Shown here: piece by piece, positions 25,751 to 37,235 of the stretch
Layout: the number at the start of each line of letters is the position of its first letter
Numbering within the stretch: the stretch's first letter is position 1
From: Apostichopus japonicus
Lineage: Eukaryota; Echinodermata; Holothuroidea; Aspidochirotida; Stichopodidae
Length of the DNA stretch: 64,000 bases
Direction of reading: 5' to 3'
Assembly: GCF_037975245.1 (NCBI RefSeq)
Contig: NC_092568.1
Span: forward strand, 29,330,001 to 29,394,000
Made by a program: the position numbers and the translations under genes
Notes under the pieces: generated by a model
Seen by the model: only the letters and a program-made list of their open reading frames with translations
What the model was told of the DNA's origin: nothing
Databases searched by the model: none

Positions 25751-25757
25751 CTCAAGC

Positions 25758-26023
25758 CAGTGACGTGCATTGACGGGGAAGGTGGCGGTAAGGGAGGGGG
25801 GGGGGCGGTAGGGAAATGTTATATATAGATAGGGACATGAACAGGCGCGGCGGAACGGAAAAATTATTGGGGGGGCTAATGTGTGGAGACTATCTAAGCG
25901 GAGCGCCACCATCGGTTGGCGCGGAGCGTACAAGAAAATTTTGGGTTTTTTCAAACCCCCAGATGGCCGGAAACGGCACTTCCCGAGTGTTTTATGCTGC
26001 GAATACCTAGCCCTAAAATATGG
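25758..26023 (+). mobile_element. Partial hAT-like element with hairpin module
   Basis: It starts CAGTGACGTGCATTGACGG, a hAT-like terminus, followed by a G-run and the hairpin module at 25890-25945. The 8 bases before it, TCTCAAGC, recur exactly at 26024-26031, but the sequence before the second copy is not an inverted terminus. The right boundary is therefore uncertain. Confidence 0.5.
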
Positions 26024-26158
26024 GTCTCAAGCCTACAATTTCTCAGATTGCACGTAAAAGTCTGTAAAAACATTGTAATTTGTATATTCGATGGTGTTTT
26101 AAGAGAGTAGCTATTACTCGTAGTGTACTCGCAAAGACGTTTTTGAGTGTAGTAAGGG

Positions 26159-26559
26159 CAGTGGAGCTAGGGGTATTGGTCAGGGGGGGGGGGCAAGAAT
26201 GGTCTGTAGGGGCGCTTTCGACACTATCTAAGCGGAGCGCCACCACAGGTTGGCGCGGAGCGTACAGAAAATTTTTGAGTAAAGTTACTCCATAGATTGC
26301 AGGAAATGACCCTTTCCGGGCCTTGCTAATTTGCAGATAAACGGAGAATAAATAGGTGTCGTCGCCATTTTGTCGGAAAATTACACCAACAGAATATGAC
26401 AAATGTCAATAGGTATATGAGAGCGCAATAAAATAGTCAATAATCGCGAATAAGTTAAAAGTAGTGAAAAGCTGAAAAGGGCGCCAGCAGTCCATTTGAG
26501 TCCGTCAGGAGGGGGGGGGGGATCCACCCCTGACTGTATATATGGACGCTCCGCCACTA
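26159..26559 (+). mobile_element. hAT-type MITE, 401 bp, perfect 8-bp target duplication
   Basis: The left end is CAGTGGAGCTAGGGG and the right end, inverted, TAGTGGCGGAGCGTCC. AGTAAGGG is duplicated at 26151-26158 and 26560-26567. The hairpin module is at 26224-26272, 65 bp inside the left end. Confidence 0.82.
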
Positions 26560-26689
26560 AGTAAGGGGATGTTGGAGAACTGGCTGAAATGAGGCAAGTC
26601 ATTGGCCTTAGACGAAGTTGTGTTACGCTTACCGGTACTCACACTAACTGCTTCTACTTTTCACGGGGCGTGAAGACGCGGTTAATTGG

Positions 26690-27300
26690 GGTGACAATGT
26701 GGTCTATAGCCAGGGGACGGTTCGAGGGACCAGGGTCCCCCAGCAATTACTAAAATTATTACACCTATATAGTATACGTGTGCATCGGACAGATCGACAA
26801 GTATGCATTGAAAAATGGGCAGATGCACGTTTCGGAGCCTTGGTAAATATTGGGGGGGCTTATCATGCATTTGCCCCCTCAACTTTTTCATTGGGGGGGG
26901 GGGGGCTGAGCCCCCCCAAGCCCCCCCGGTTCCGCCGCCAATGGACATGAACCTTCACGGGAGAGCCAGAAGCAGATCCATGATTTAAAAAAAGAGGGAG
27001 GTATGAGTACGACATGTACGGGGGAGGGAGGGGGGGAGGTCACATTTTAAGTTCAGACGTCCTATAATGCATTCTGAGGCACCTTTAAATTCTATAAGTT
27101 AGTTCTTTAAGTAGCTCTGAACGCAAGATTATATGCTAATAAATACTTTTGATTATTTGTGTGGGGGAAGGGGAGGGGGCGAAGGGGTGTGTCTATAAAA
27201 AAAATCCTCCGACTGAACCATTTCCCCCGATTGACGATAGAAGGTGGGGAAAGGTTCACCCCCTCCCCCCCCTTCCGTGCAGGCCGCTGGTAGTAAAACG
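26690..27300. repeat. G/C-homopolymer-rich MITE debris
   Basis: Several G-runs and C-runs (for example 26888-26930 and 27020-27036), with element-like ends such as CCGGTTCCGCCGCCAATG near 26938 and CCGTGCAGGCCGCTG near 27288. No pair of matching flanks found. Open frames here are Gly/Pro artefacts of the homopolymers. Confidence 0.5.
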
Positions 27301-27750
27301 TTTGTTGGAGTTTTGACATAATGTATTTGAAAGCAAGTTTAAAGGCATTGAAGACTCGCCCCAAACCGCGTGCCGCGCTCTGATAAAGTTAACTTTCCGT
27401 TGCTTGCAAGTGAAGTTTTCTACTTGTCGCCAAAAAATGCAGACAGTAATGAAACATGATATCTTGTTATCTTTTATCTACACCTGAGATGTCCATCGCT
27501 GCTATGTACACCGTGTTGTGGGTATTGACCGTAAAGCTGTATGTATTGACTGTACACTAGTGTCTAATTACCGACGGTAGCAAGCTATGTGTGTTTCTGG
27601 GATCGATGGTGGCGTCTAACACTTCTGTTACACCTCATTCGAAACTAGGTCAGATTACCGGCATGAGACGTTTCTTTGTGCGCGAGTCTTCACACCCTTT
27701 AAGTACCCACCATTCCTCTGATCTCAATCATATGTCCATTGTATATAGAA

Positions 27751-27811
27751 ATGGCTGGTATAGCATGTGAAATGGTTGTCTTCATACCTTTGGTCGGCGA
27801 CGGTGATTGCG
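27751..27811 (+). other. Possible isolated first coding exon
   Basis: A splice acceptor (TGTATATAG at 27740-27748), a start in strong context (AAATGG), 20 open codons (MAGIACEMVVFIPLVGDGDC) and a consensus donor G|GTAAGT at 27812. This looks like an exon, phase 1 at its end, but no partner in the right phase was found before the candidate exon at 31026. The peptide is not recognised. Confidence 0.25.
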
Positions 27812-28254
27812 GTAAGTTTTATGGTCATGTTATCTGATATCATCATTGCATTGATGTGAACAAACATCAGCGTTTCTTAGACCCGCAGGTGGAGATTATT
27901 TACATAATTGTTGTAAATGTACGCCACTTCCGGTTACGAAGGCAACTTGTAATTCGCTCACCTGACAACTCATGAGAGCAGCCTTCGTCAAGAATTTCCT
28001 ACTGCTTGATTTTCAGGTATAATACAGAGACATGTACTAACGGTGAAGAATACTCTCTTCGTGTAATTTGTGGAGGAGGGCGCGCATAGGCCTACTTCAG
28101 ATATTATGATCTGAGAGTTCACTACGTATACGATATCATATTCCAAGGACAAGAGGGAAGGAAATCCATGGAGTTGCATATCTCATCTCTTTCATGACTT
28201 TACTCGTGGCATCCTAGTTTGCTTAAAAAAAGTATGCCATGTGTTTCACACAGT

Positions 28255-29010
28255 CAGTCTTGAACGGACTTACGGTGTAGCAGGAATTCGCGCGACACAA
28301 TTTAACGTACAATTTAGGCCAAAACTTGACCTTCGACTTCGACCCTTAACAACCACATAAGTACTATTTTAAATTGTCCCATCATTTTCTACATATCCTC
28401 TGATTTAATAACTTTTTCCTACATGGTGACAAGCAGAAAATGGCTTTAGGCTTTCTGAACTCTGACCATAGACCTATGACGCCATCAATCACGCAGGCGC
28501 GAATTTACATGATCAGGCACCTACCCACCAAGTTTGAATTTGATCCCACTTACGGTTTAGGAGGAGTTCGCGAAACACACTTTTCGCACAATTTAGGCCA
28601 ATTTGACCTTTCAACTACATTGACCTTTGACCCGGCCCTAAACACCTAAATTTGTCATACTTTTAACTTCGTCTCATTATTGCCAATGTAAAGTGAAAAG
28701 ACAGTCCCTGGCACTGTCATATTTTTCTTCTGCACATAATCAATTTTGCAGCTTCTACATATCTTGTGGTTTTATGCCATTTTCCCTACTTGTTGACAAT
28801 CAGAAAATGGCTAAAACCGATTTTAGGTTTCTTGACCTTTGACGTCATCAATTACTAAGTCACGAGTTTACATGGTCAGACACCTACCCACCAAGTTTGA
28901 ACTCGATCCGACTTCGGGTCTAGGAGAAGTTCGCGACACACTTTTCGCACAATTTCGGCGAATTTGACCTTTGACCTCAATTAACGTTTGACCTCGACCC
29001 TGAGCCTCTC
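28255..29010. repeat. Diverged tandem repeat of about 350 bp with TGACCTTTGACC motifs
   Basis: Two long copies (28436-28650 and 28795-29010) share CAGAAAATGGCT, CACCTACCCACCAAGTTTGA, GGAGTTCGCG-ACACACTTTTCGCAC and TTTGACCTTTGACC. A partial copy lies at 28255-28345. DR1 motifs sit at 28621-28633 (one mismatch) and 28965-28977 (perfect, inverse orientation). Confidence 0.75.
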
Positions 29011-29280
29011 TCGCTCATTCACTCACACACTTCCTCACATTTGTGATGTGGGGTGCAGTACAATATCTAATCTCCGCATTCATAACATTTAGAGAGATGA
29101 GATAAAAAAAAATAATAAGGGCGCACTCAATTTTCGCAGCAGGAGTGAAGGCCGCTCGATGTATGCTTACTATGGTCTTCAGCAAGACAGCATAATGGGA
29201 CAACTTCCTAATAACAACCCCACACAATCCCTCCTATATCATGCTTCGAGACACTCGTATAGACAGCATGAGCAGTTCCG

Positions 29281-29724
29281 TATGGAACGCCAAAACCGAT
29301 AAAAATGCAAAAAAACATTATGTAAACCTAAGTCATTATGTGAACACAAAGTTACGCCATATAATGACCAAGAAAAATTTAAGTCCCTATGTGACACTTA
29401 TAGCACCTCCACATAATGACCAAGAACATTTTATTTATTATGCGATCCTAACACAGCCATATAATGACCGCCAATACCGACAATATTCGTTAGTCCTTGT
29501 GTGGATAATCGTATCGCCACATAAGGACTAACGAACTGCGTTAGTCCTTTTGTGGCAATATGCGAATCCCACATAAGGACTTGTGAATATGCGGAGGTGC
29601 TATTAGTGCCACATACGGACTTAAACTGTTCTAGGGCTTTATGTGGCGATAACTTTGAATTCACATACTGACTTAGGTTTACATCCTTTTCTTCTGCATT
29701 TTTGTCGGTTTTGGCGTTCCATAG
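29281..29724. repeat. 444-bp fold-back element with CCACATAAGGAC sub-repeats
   Basis: The two halves are inverted: TATGGAACGCCAAAACCGA at the left is matched by TCGGTTTTGGCGTTCCATA at the right, and the similarity continues through AACCTAAGTCA and TAGCACCTCC. The centre is a tighter hairpin (TCGTTAGTCCTTGTGTGG ... CCACATAAGGACTAACGA, about 29487-29532). Variants of CCACATAAGGAC recur at least eight times in both directions. No protein-coding capacity. Confidence 0.85.
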
Positions 29725-30082
29725 TTCCGAGCCTTGGGCTAATATACAAAACAGGTTATTCATACTGCTCATATAGTCAGTACCAATGCTTTCTAGCATG
29801 ACTTGAAAGTTCAGTACATACATATAAAAAAAATAATAACATTGTCAAGAATGAGTGAAGAAATCCAATGTCAATCTGCATGATCGATGATACATGACTA
29901 AATTTTATACAAATATCTACTCATTTATTAAATTACTGCAATCAAAGATAGAGGTGTAACCGGGTAGGGTGAATAAGCTCCGGGTGACGAGTCTGGGGAC
30001 ATACCTCCTGGCTACAACCTACCCTAATTTTTTACTCCAGCGCCAACGATTTCTCAGTTCGTTTCATTTTTTTTCTACAAAA

Positions 30083-30086
<4 letters not shown>

Positions 30087-30151
<65 letters not shown>

Positions 30152-30168
30152 GTATATGTGTATATGTG

Positions 30169-30260
<92 letters not shown>
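30087..30260. repeat. TA/TATGTG microsatellite joined to a SINE
   Basis: (TA)n, then TGTATG/TGTATA variants (about 30107-30180), then an 80-bp (TA)n that ends exactly where the minus-strand SINE copy finishes. It is most simply read as the expanded 3' tail of that SINE. Confidence 0.9.
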
Positions 30261-30265
<5 letters not shown>

Positions 30266-30496
30266 ATCGTAATGAGTTGGAAAATCAAGAACAGTGAAAA
30301 AACTTTCAGCCTCCACCGGGATTCGAACCACGGGCCTTCCGCTCTGTACGCGGACACCCTAACCACTAGGCTATGAACGCTGATTGTATGTCCAGAGGTT
30401 CGAAACCGGTAAGGAAGGTCGTAATTCCACTGTAGGCGTTTGTCACCTGTATCGAACAATACTATAGTTCTGTTTTTGGTGACATATTTTGCCTTA
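30261..30496 (-). mobile_element. tRNA-derived SINE-like repeat, copy 1
   Basis: On the minus strand, 30383-30309 contains a tRNA-like RNA polymerase III promoter: A box TAGCCTAGTGGTTAGG and B box GGTTCGAATCCC, spaced as in tRNAs. Downstream comes a common body ending CATTACGATTTTCA and a TA tail. The region upstream of the A box is also shared with copy 2, so the full unit is about 236 bp. It is not a functional tRNA gene: the acceptor stem does not close. Confidence 0.85.
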
Positions 30497-30634
30497 CTCT
30501 AGAGATCAAACATGATGCTAACCAACTCGAAATCATTTGTGATTCCTAAAGCCGGTTCTCGAAAGAGATACTTTGAACAGACTTTATGTTAATGCAATGG
30601 AGGTAAACGACAAAGGCAAATGAATATATATAAA

Positions 30635-30868
30635 TGAAAATCGTAATGAGTTGGAAAATCAAGAACAGTGAAAAAACTTTCAGCCTCCATCGGGATTCGA
30701 ACCACGGGCCTTCCGCTCTGTACGCGGACACCCTAACCACTAGGCTATGGACGCTGATTGTATGTCCAGAGGTTCAAAACCGGTAAGGAAGGTCGTAATT
30801 CCACTGTAGGCGTTTGTCACCTGTATCGAACAATACTAGTTCTGTTTTTGGTGACATATTTTGCCTTA
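30635..30868 (-). mobile_element. tRNA-derived SINE-like repeat, copy 2
   Basis: Nearly identical to copy 1, with the tRNA-like A and B boxes at 30758-30682. Its tail is only a few TA units, but a short TA run follows on the other side (30867-30884). The 138 bp between the copies is unrelated sequence. Confidence 0.85.
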
Positions 30869-31025
30869 TATATATATATATATACATACATATTTAAGTA
30901 TGAATCGTCATCATTTGAGCAAATTACAAATAGGGAAAGGACTAAGAAACTTTAAAAACCGAGTACTTATATACAATATTCTTTGACATGGATTACAGTA
31001 GTTATTTTTTTTTGTTTCTCTTCAG

Positions 31026-31982
31026 GTTGATGCTGTACCATTTAGGAGTAGACGATCTTCGAGTGTCCCCAATGTGGTCGATACTGACGTCATACAGGCG
31101 AGTAGAAGACAAAAAGAGATCAAATCACAGGTCTCCGCACTTAGAGAAAGATCAAGGGTACGTGTATAGCAGGCTGCAGATCTACAGAAGATAACTTACA
31201 CTAGTACTCTACTACCACAGTGGTATATGGGGACTATACCGTACACGCTGAACAAATGTTTAGTGCGTACAGTCATGATGTATTTTAGGAATCTTATTTA
31301 TGTATAACGCCATCTATCGGACGATAACTGTAAGCCAAAAATTCATTTTCATATTTTGAAGACCGTTAACTAATAAAATTCCAGATGTTAGTTCTATACC
31401 ACTTATTTATTTTCATTGATTTATTTATAAATACTTCGGGGTTGGTGGGGGTGGGGGAGTGGGATGAGAAATGACCCTTTTGACCACCAGACACCTATCA
31501 ATCAAAGCGCATGGACTACTTAGCTTAGCACACAGATTCTAAGAGCAATTCCTATAAGAAACGATTGCGCGGAATTCAATAGACATAAGAGATTCAAATA
31601 ATATGTTGATGAATAACAAGAATTATTCTTCAGACAAATGATGTTGATTTCTCTCATTTTTAATTCACTTTTCTTTTCTTTCTTTTTTTTCCCTGAGAAT
31701 TCGACATTTTGCAATTTTGCTCTCAGATATTGATTCATTGATAACATTAAACAGAGGACTATACTTTCTACGTTATGTTAACAGGTGATTACCTTAATGA
31801 TGGAAGATTGCGCAGAGTTATGTCGGAAGAAGAAAGCAGATCGGTTACATCGACATTCAGAGCCAAGCATTGTACTTGAAATAATCGACCGGAGCTCGTC
31901 TCAGATTATCATGGTATCGTTAAGGGTCATCGTAATATGTTTGATACTCCTGACCATCAAATACTGCCTCTTATATGACTGA
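31026..31982 (+). CDS. Candidate coiled-coil protein with C-terminal membrane helix (gene A), C-terminal part
   Basis: Two exon-like blocks, 31026-31157 and 31785-31982, each with a good acceptor (TTCTCTTCAG and ATGTTAACAG). The first has a donor G|GTACGTG, and they join in phase 0. The 109 residues run from a Ser/Arg stretch ([10 protein letters not shown]), through a charged helical region ([19 protein letters not shown], then [17 protein letters not shown]), to a hydrophobic segment ([23 protein letters not shown]) directly before the stop. That end would suit a tail anchor. No family recognised. The upstream exon is unknown; the 27751 exon does not fit in phase. Alternative frames through both blocks are also partly open, so this is a proposal. 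Confidence 0.35.
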
Positions 31983-31999
31983 TGGTGTCACAAGGTCTA

Positions 32000-32001
<2 letters not shown>

Positions 32002-32048
<47 letters not shown>

Positions 32049-32049
32049 T

Positions 32050-32095
<46 letters not shown>

Positions 32096-32119
32096 ATATA
32101 TATATATATATACATGTAA

Positions 32120-32189
<70 letters not shown>
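32002..32189. repeat. TA microsatellite, about 188 bp
   Basis: (TA)n interrupted by TGCATA, AAATA and TACATG variants. Just downstream of the candidate gene A stop. Reading frames through it are Ile/Tyr artefacts. Confidence 0.95.
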
Positions 32190-32191
<2 letters not shown>

Positions 32192-33885
32192 AATATATCT
32201 ATACTTTAAATATATACAAAGCTGACGAAATAAATATCATATGTAATGTAGATTATAATACCTAATAGTAATACTTCACAGAACTTCACAAAACTCAATA
32301 ATTTGTGGTCCCTTATACTGCTCATTTTTTCATTTGTTGAACCAATACAAAACAGCATAGTTGACTAAATACTACTTGATAGGCCTATACATTATGTAAT
32401 TGGTATACCTCATACTCCATATTACTATAGTAATTGGTGATACCAAATACTGCATATTTCGTGGCCGGGAGGGGGTGGGGTAGGCACGATGAAGTCCGAA
32501 GAGCGTAACGACGATCATTTCAACTTGTGCAATCTTACTACTGTGCCTATTTTTCACCATTGTCATGCCTTTCGTCTATAATGTAGTCCTTTAAATGGGT
32601 GGAAGGGGCTTACTAGGAGTAAATTTATTTACAACAATCCTTTGTTAGCAGAAATACGAGCATAATTGGTTTTTTTTTTTACAGTCACCCTCTTGAGCCA
32701 GTTTCAATTTCGTTCGTTTCATCACAAACAGTGATTAGTTTTCAGTGTGATTTCTTTTCGATTGACAATAATTTTCGTCTAGTTCGTCTTTATCAATCAT
32801 TTTGTTATGACTTCATATGCCTCAGAAAGTAATTAAAAATAAAATAATAATGATTTTAAATGTTTCTTTTTACATTCATGCAAAATGTATCGCGAGTTCA
32901 ATGATGAGTCATCGTAATCATCATGATGTTTTGATTCATCTACTGAGCGACGCAAGCAACAATAAAATCTGGTTGGGTGAGGACGGAGGTGTAGGAACTG
33001 CATGCGGTAAACCCTCACCACATCGCTAGCAAGTGCAACAACGGTTGGTTTTAAAATAGATGGCGCTCGTTGACATTGAATTGAAGACACGCATACTACA
33101 TTGAGCACGACACAATATAAAACAGTGTCTGATTAAAATAGCCACTATTTACAACAGCACATTTATATGTATAGCGCACTTCTCACTTTTGCGCCACACA
33201 TTTACCCGTGTAAGCGGGAGTTTAAAGAAAACAAAGGATTAATCCGAAAAGTTACTAAATGTGCAAAATCTGGCATTTTGACTAAGACTGCAGAACAGTA
33301 CAGATTATTTACTATAATGTTCCCCTCGCATGGATAAAACAAAGAGAGATCCACCCGTGTCACCTCACCTTTCTTTATTCCTCACCCCCTGACCCCCCCC
33401 CACCAACCCAGAGTCATATTAATATTCTTTTGATATGCGCGCTCTCCGACTCGGCTATTGGTTAGCTAATTGCAGTTAACAGGTGAACACATTCTGCTTT
33501 TATTTCAAATTCACAACTAGTTTTCGAATAACGCAGGTGAAACGTTTCCCACGGTCTGTCAGTAATCGATCATTTTATTGAATACAGGGTTTCAGGAGAG
33601 ATTCAGTTATGGTTGTCTGGCTTCCATTGAGAGTGAGTAACATGCCCCCACTGTACATTTACACACACATATATATATATGCATATACAAGAAAAACAAA
33701 TATAATTATCCGACTAGTTCCTGCATAGCATGTATACATTTTTTAATCGATTTGAAAAGTGTAATAGCAAGAAGAGATCTTTACTGAGTTCTGATATGAT
33801 TGGACTATACTGTTAATAATAAATACTTACACACATGTGCATAAGCAGCCGTCATGATATCAAGAAGTCACCATATCATTGACAG
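32190..33885. other. Intergenic, one weak exon-like block
   Basis: No firm gene. A 45-bp block at 33588-33632 has an acceptor (GAATACAG) and a consensus donor (AGA|GTGAGT), and is open with an ATG at 33609. It could be a 5' exon of a transcript running to the right. Confidence 0.3.
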
Positions 33886-33887
33886 AA

Positions 33888-35935
33888 ATGGGCGTGGATA
33901 GGAATTTCCTTTGGATAGTATACATGGTTGCAGTAAGTATAGCATTATACAAACCAATCCTGGGGAGACAGTGTAAGTTAATATTTGCATTTTTCTATAA
34001 CAATTTTATGAAAGTGTATGATTTGATGAGCTTTTGATGGGCCTTCTTTTTGTAAAGCTGTGATGCAATGAGGGGTCGGAGGAGGTACAGTGAGGGCATC
34101 AGTTAATTGTACCTACGACAATGGCAGCTTACATTAGCGATACATAGAAATATTAGGTTGTCGATGAATGCAATGTGCCGTGTATCTGATTAAAATCTTC
34201 GGTTATCTATAACCATTTCATATAACTCATATACTTTGATAATTAACACGTCAATTGTGTAAACCAATAAGCTTTGATCCTTCCAATATCAACCGAATTT
34301 GTCACTGTTAACATCAGCTCTGCAATTCCTTGCTTTAAACTTTAATTGAATCCGTACTTTGATTTCTACATTAAACTTGAAGAAAAACCTTGGGGGGGGG
34401 GGGGGCGGGGGACGGGTGGATGAGTTGTGACGGGTATGCCGGGGTGATAATGCTACCATCAGAAATTCAATCAATTATATGGATATCATTATTTGCATGT
34501 GACATACGGTTGAATTTTTGGTCGAAGATGTCGTTAGCATCTTTATTTGATTTCAACCAGTTTTGTTTCTTGTCCGCGGTAAGCCGGTAACTCGGAATGA
34601 CTGAATGTTAATCGAACCCTTTGTGAGTGTGTTGGTACCGTTCAAGTAAACATGTTTTGAAGACCTTGGGGCTTAAAGAGAAGCTGCATATCGACACCAG
34701 TAATATGATAGATTGCTCACTAACCCACAAGGAGCCTGGTTAGGCTATATTAGACCAAAAACATAAGTAGGCCTACCATGCGTGATCACCGAGGGGTGAT
34801 GTTTCACATAATTGACTTTCATCTTCACCTAACAATTTCATAGACTCGATTTGGGGATGGAAGTCAAGCACACGTTATTCGCCAGTCTTCTCCATACAAA
34901 CAATTAGCCTAACCCTGCTACTGAAATGATTGCATAGTAACGATGTGTGAGTATAGTACGAGAATAGTAATACTTAACCGCGAACTATATTATAGGCCTA
35001 CATATGAAGTTTTCGTATATACGTTTATCATCGACTGTTTGGAAAAAAAGAGCCGCCAATCTACAGCAACTGATCAAGGCTCAATTTCTAAGTGTAAATG
35101 TATGTAATTACCATTCTGTATGACATGATCACAGTTAAGATAACGTATATATACCAGTATCTGCCATGATGGCCGGGAATCGCCATACTTGGCCTACTGC
35201 ACAACAACATCATGATCACATTGCCACAGTTTGTCTAGTTTTAGAGGAACGGGAACTGACTCTATACCTTGTATGACTATATAATTTTTAGAAACGATTA
35301 TTATTACTATTATTATTATTATCATCATCATCATCATCTTTCACTTCCGACTCAAACACCGCTCACGTCCTGCTCCACCCCGTACTCTCCCTCGCCCCAT
35401 TCCGCCTTACCTTTCCAAGGCTGACATAAACTTTGAATGCGACCTGCAATATGTTCGCGTAAGTCGTTACTGATATATATGTGTTACTATTTCGCATGTT
35501 TCTCTATATGCAGGTTGTACACGGCGAAGATAGTTCACAATTTACAACGTAATCGTCCGACAGATAATTGAGCTGACGCTGAATATTCTATAATATGCCA
35601 TGCAATTGGCTTACAATATATATATTTAGTATTTACCCACACATAATATGATGGCAGGGAAACTGAAACACATAATAACGTCAATATGCTAACCCACAGA
35701 TGTGCTGATTCGTCACTTATTAATATCCTGTTTAAGGGATACTATCCAACTAGTATTTGTATCACATCTGTGGTGGCCTGGAAGAATAAACTTTGACCAC
35801 GAATTGCCAAAATTCAGTGTCGAAATTAGATTAATGTTTAATTGATTTTATGGCATTTTGTACCGACTGAGCAAACCAATGGGAAACATCATAGCGGTAT
35901 CATTAGTCGTTTGTTAATAAGCTTTGTTGCTATTA

Positions 35936-36010
<75 letters not shown>

Positions 36011-36210
36011 GACACTAACGTCTTTATAAATTATAATAAAAGTATGAAAGTGTGACACGTTATAGGATCATTCTTGTTGTGCAACAATATGGGTTTAAAA
36101 TGGAGGACTACGGTTCATTCTTTTCAACATGAATATAAAAGGATTGTTTACGTTTTCAACTTATTATTTCAGTACCACTTTTGAGGCAGAGAAAACCAAG
36201 GCAGATTTAG
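33888..36210 (+). CDS. Candidate 40-residue single-span membrane microprotein
   Basis: Two blocks, 33888-33972 and 36173-36210, follow a good acceptor (TCATTGACAG) and join in phase 1 (GACAGT|GTAAGT ... TTATTTCAG|TACC). The product begins MGVDRNFLWIVYMVAVSIAL, continues YKPILGRQ and ends in a basic tail, LPLLRQRKPRQI. One N-terminal helix plus a basic tail resembles small mitochondrial or ER membrane microproteins in general layout only. The intron contains a 70-bp TA tract. An alternative earlier donor (GTTGCA|GTAAGT at 33932) would give a different product. Confidence 0.25.
35938..36010. repeat. TA microsatellite
   Basis: A nearly pure (TA)n run of about 70 bp, in the intron of the candidate microprotein. 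Confidence 0.95.
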
Positions 36211-36377
36211 ATCCTTAGTTACGAAACCATGCAGGTAATGATGGATTACGGTAAATAAGCAATCTGCATGTGTTCAACACTGTTCCTGGAGAAAACCGTA
36301 CAATTCAATGGTATCGTATAGTTTATAAACCTCAACCAGTGTCGTATTAGCCTGACCCCTATACTAGCCACCCACTA

Positions 36378-36430
36378 CACCCCTCCCCCCGCCCCGCCCC
36401 GCCCCGCCCCCCCCCCCCGCCCCCTCCGTC
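36378..36430. repeat. C-rich tract, possible G-quadruplex on minus strand
   Basis: CCCCTCCCCCCGCCCCGCCCC-type sequence followed by a C-run. The minus strand has more than four closely spaced G-runs, enough for several quadruplex registers. Confidence 0.7.
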
Positions 36431-37235
36431 CGGCAGCTCAGTCGGAGTGTCGGATTGTGATGCGTAATTGTCGTTCATATAGTGCTTTTGCGAATTCGAA
36501 CTCTATGAACTCTAAACAGACTATCTTCGCCGAAGAAAAAACCTCATAAGAAGACAGATATTCTGGACCCCCCCTACCCCCCGCCCAGCGCAAACGAATC
36601 GACCATTCCCATAAGTTGAACCATGGGCGAGGCGATTCGCTCGCCCTCCCACTGACTCATGCAAAGTACGATACCACAAATCTATTGGGAGTTAAAGACA
36701 TAAATACTACCAGTACCTACACGTCACAAGGTGTACAGCAATCAAGTTAAAGGCTATAGAGGTTGTAATACAACGATAACCATAGCGTCACTGACCCTGC
36801 AATTGTATCACGTATCTTAGTAAGTATAAATTTAGTCTGCATAGCTCGTGAACCCCTTTAATACAAAGAACTCTCATCATTACAGTGTTATTTCTATTGA
36901 GGAAGTACAAGTAGGCCTATTTATACGTGAAAGTATTACCCTGAAATCTACGGTGTACACAAAGGCGACGTATAGCCTACAGATATAGTTGATAGATTTC
37001 TCGGTCATTCTTCATCGTTTTTTGTTCGTTCTGACACTGAAAATCGATTTTCATCACTTACCTGCTATTGGGCTTTGTTTATACGTCGACCTCAACACTC
37101 CCAGGTCTGGGCTGGTCTGGCTTTATGACGTCATTAACCAATTGGTCGGACACCTCCTTCATCGAAACAACATTATCTTGTATTTCTATACGACAGGCTA
37201 TAACGATGTGAGATTATGAGAGACCAATCTGATGC

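Noticed and set aside
25750-26031. TCTCAAGC duplication as proof of a complete element at 25758-26023
   Set aside because: The octamer repeat is exact, but the right-hand sequence has no inverted terminus matching CAGTGACG. Kept only as a partial element.
30309-30383. tRNA gene on the minus strand
   Set aside because: A and B boxes are present, but the acceptor stem does not pair and the block is repeated at 30682-30758 with a common non-tRNA body, so it is a SINE head.
29969-30459. Ile/Tyr-rich frames of 130 or more codons on both strands
   Set aside because: They run through the TA microsatellite and the SINE. The recurring peptide [17 protein letters not shown] is the translated tRNA-like part of the SINE.
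31785-31880. Second reading frame in candidate gene A exon 2 ([20 protein letters not shown])
   Set aside because: It is plausible-looking, but it needs a different phase from the donor at 31157 and stops early. The phase-0 frame is preferred, with low confidence.
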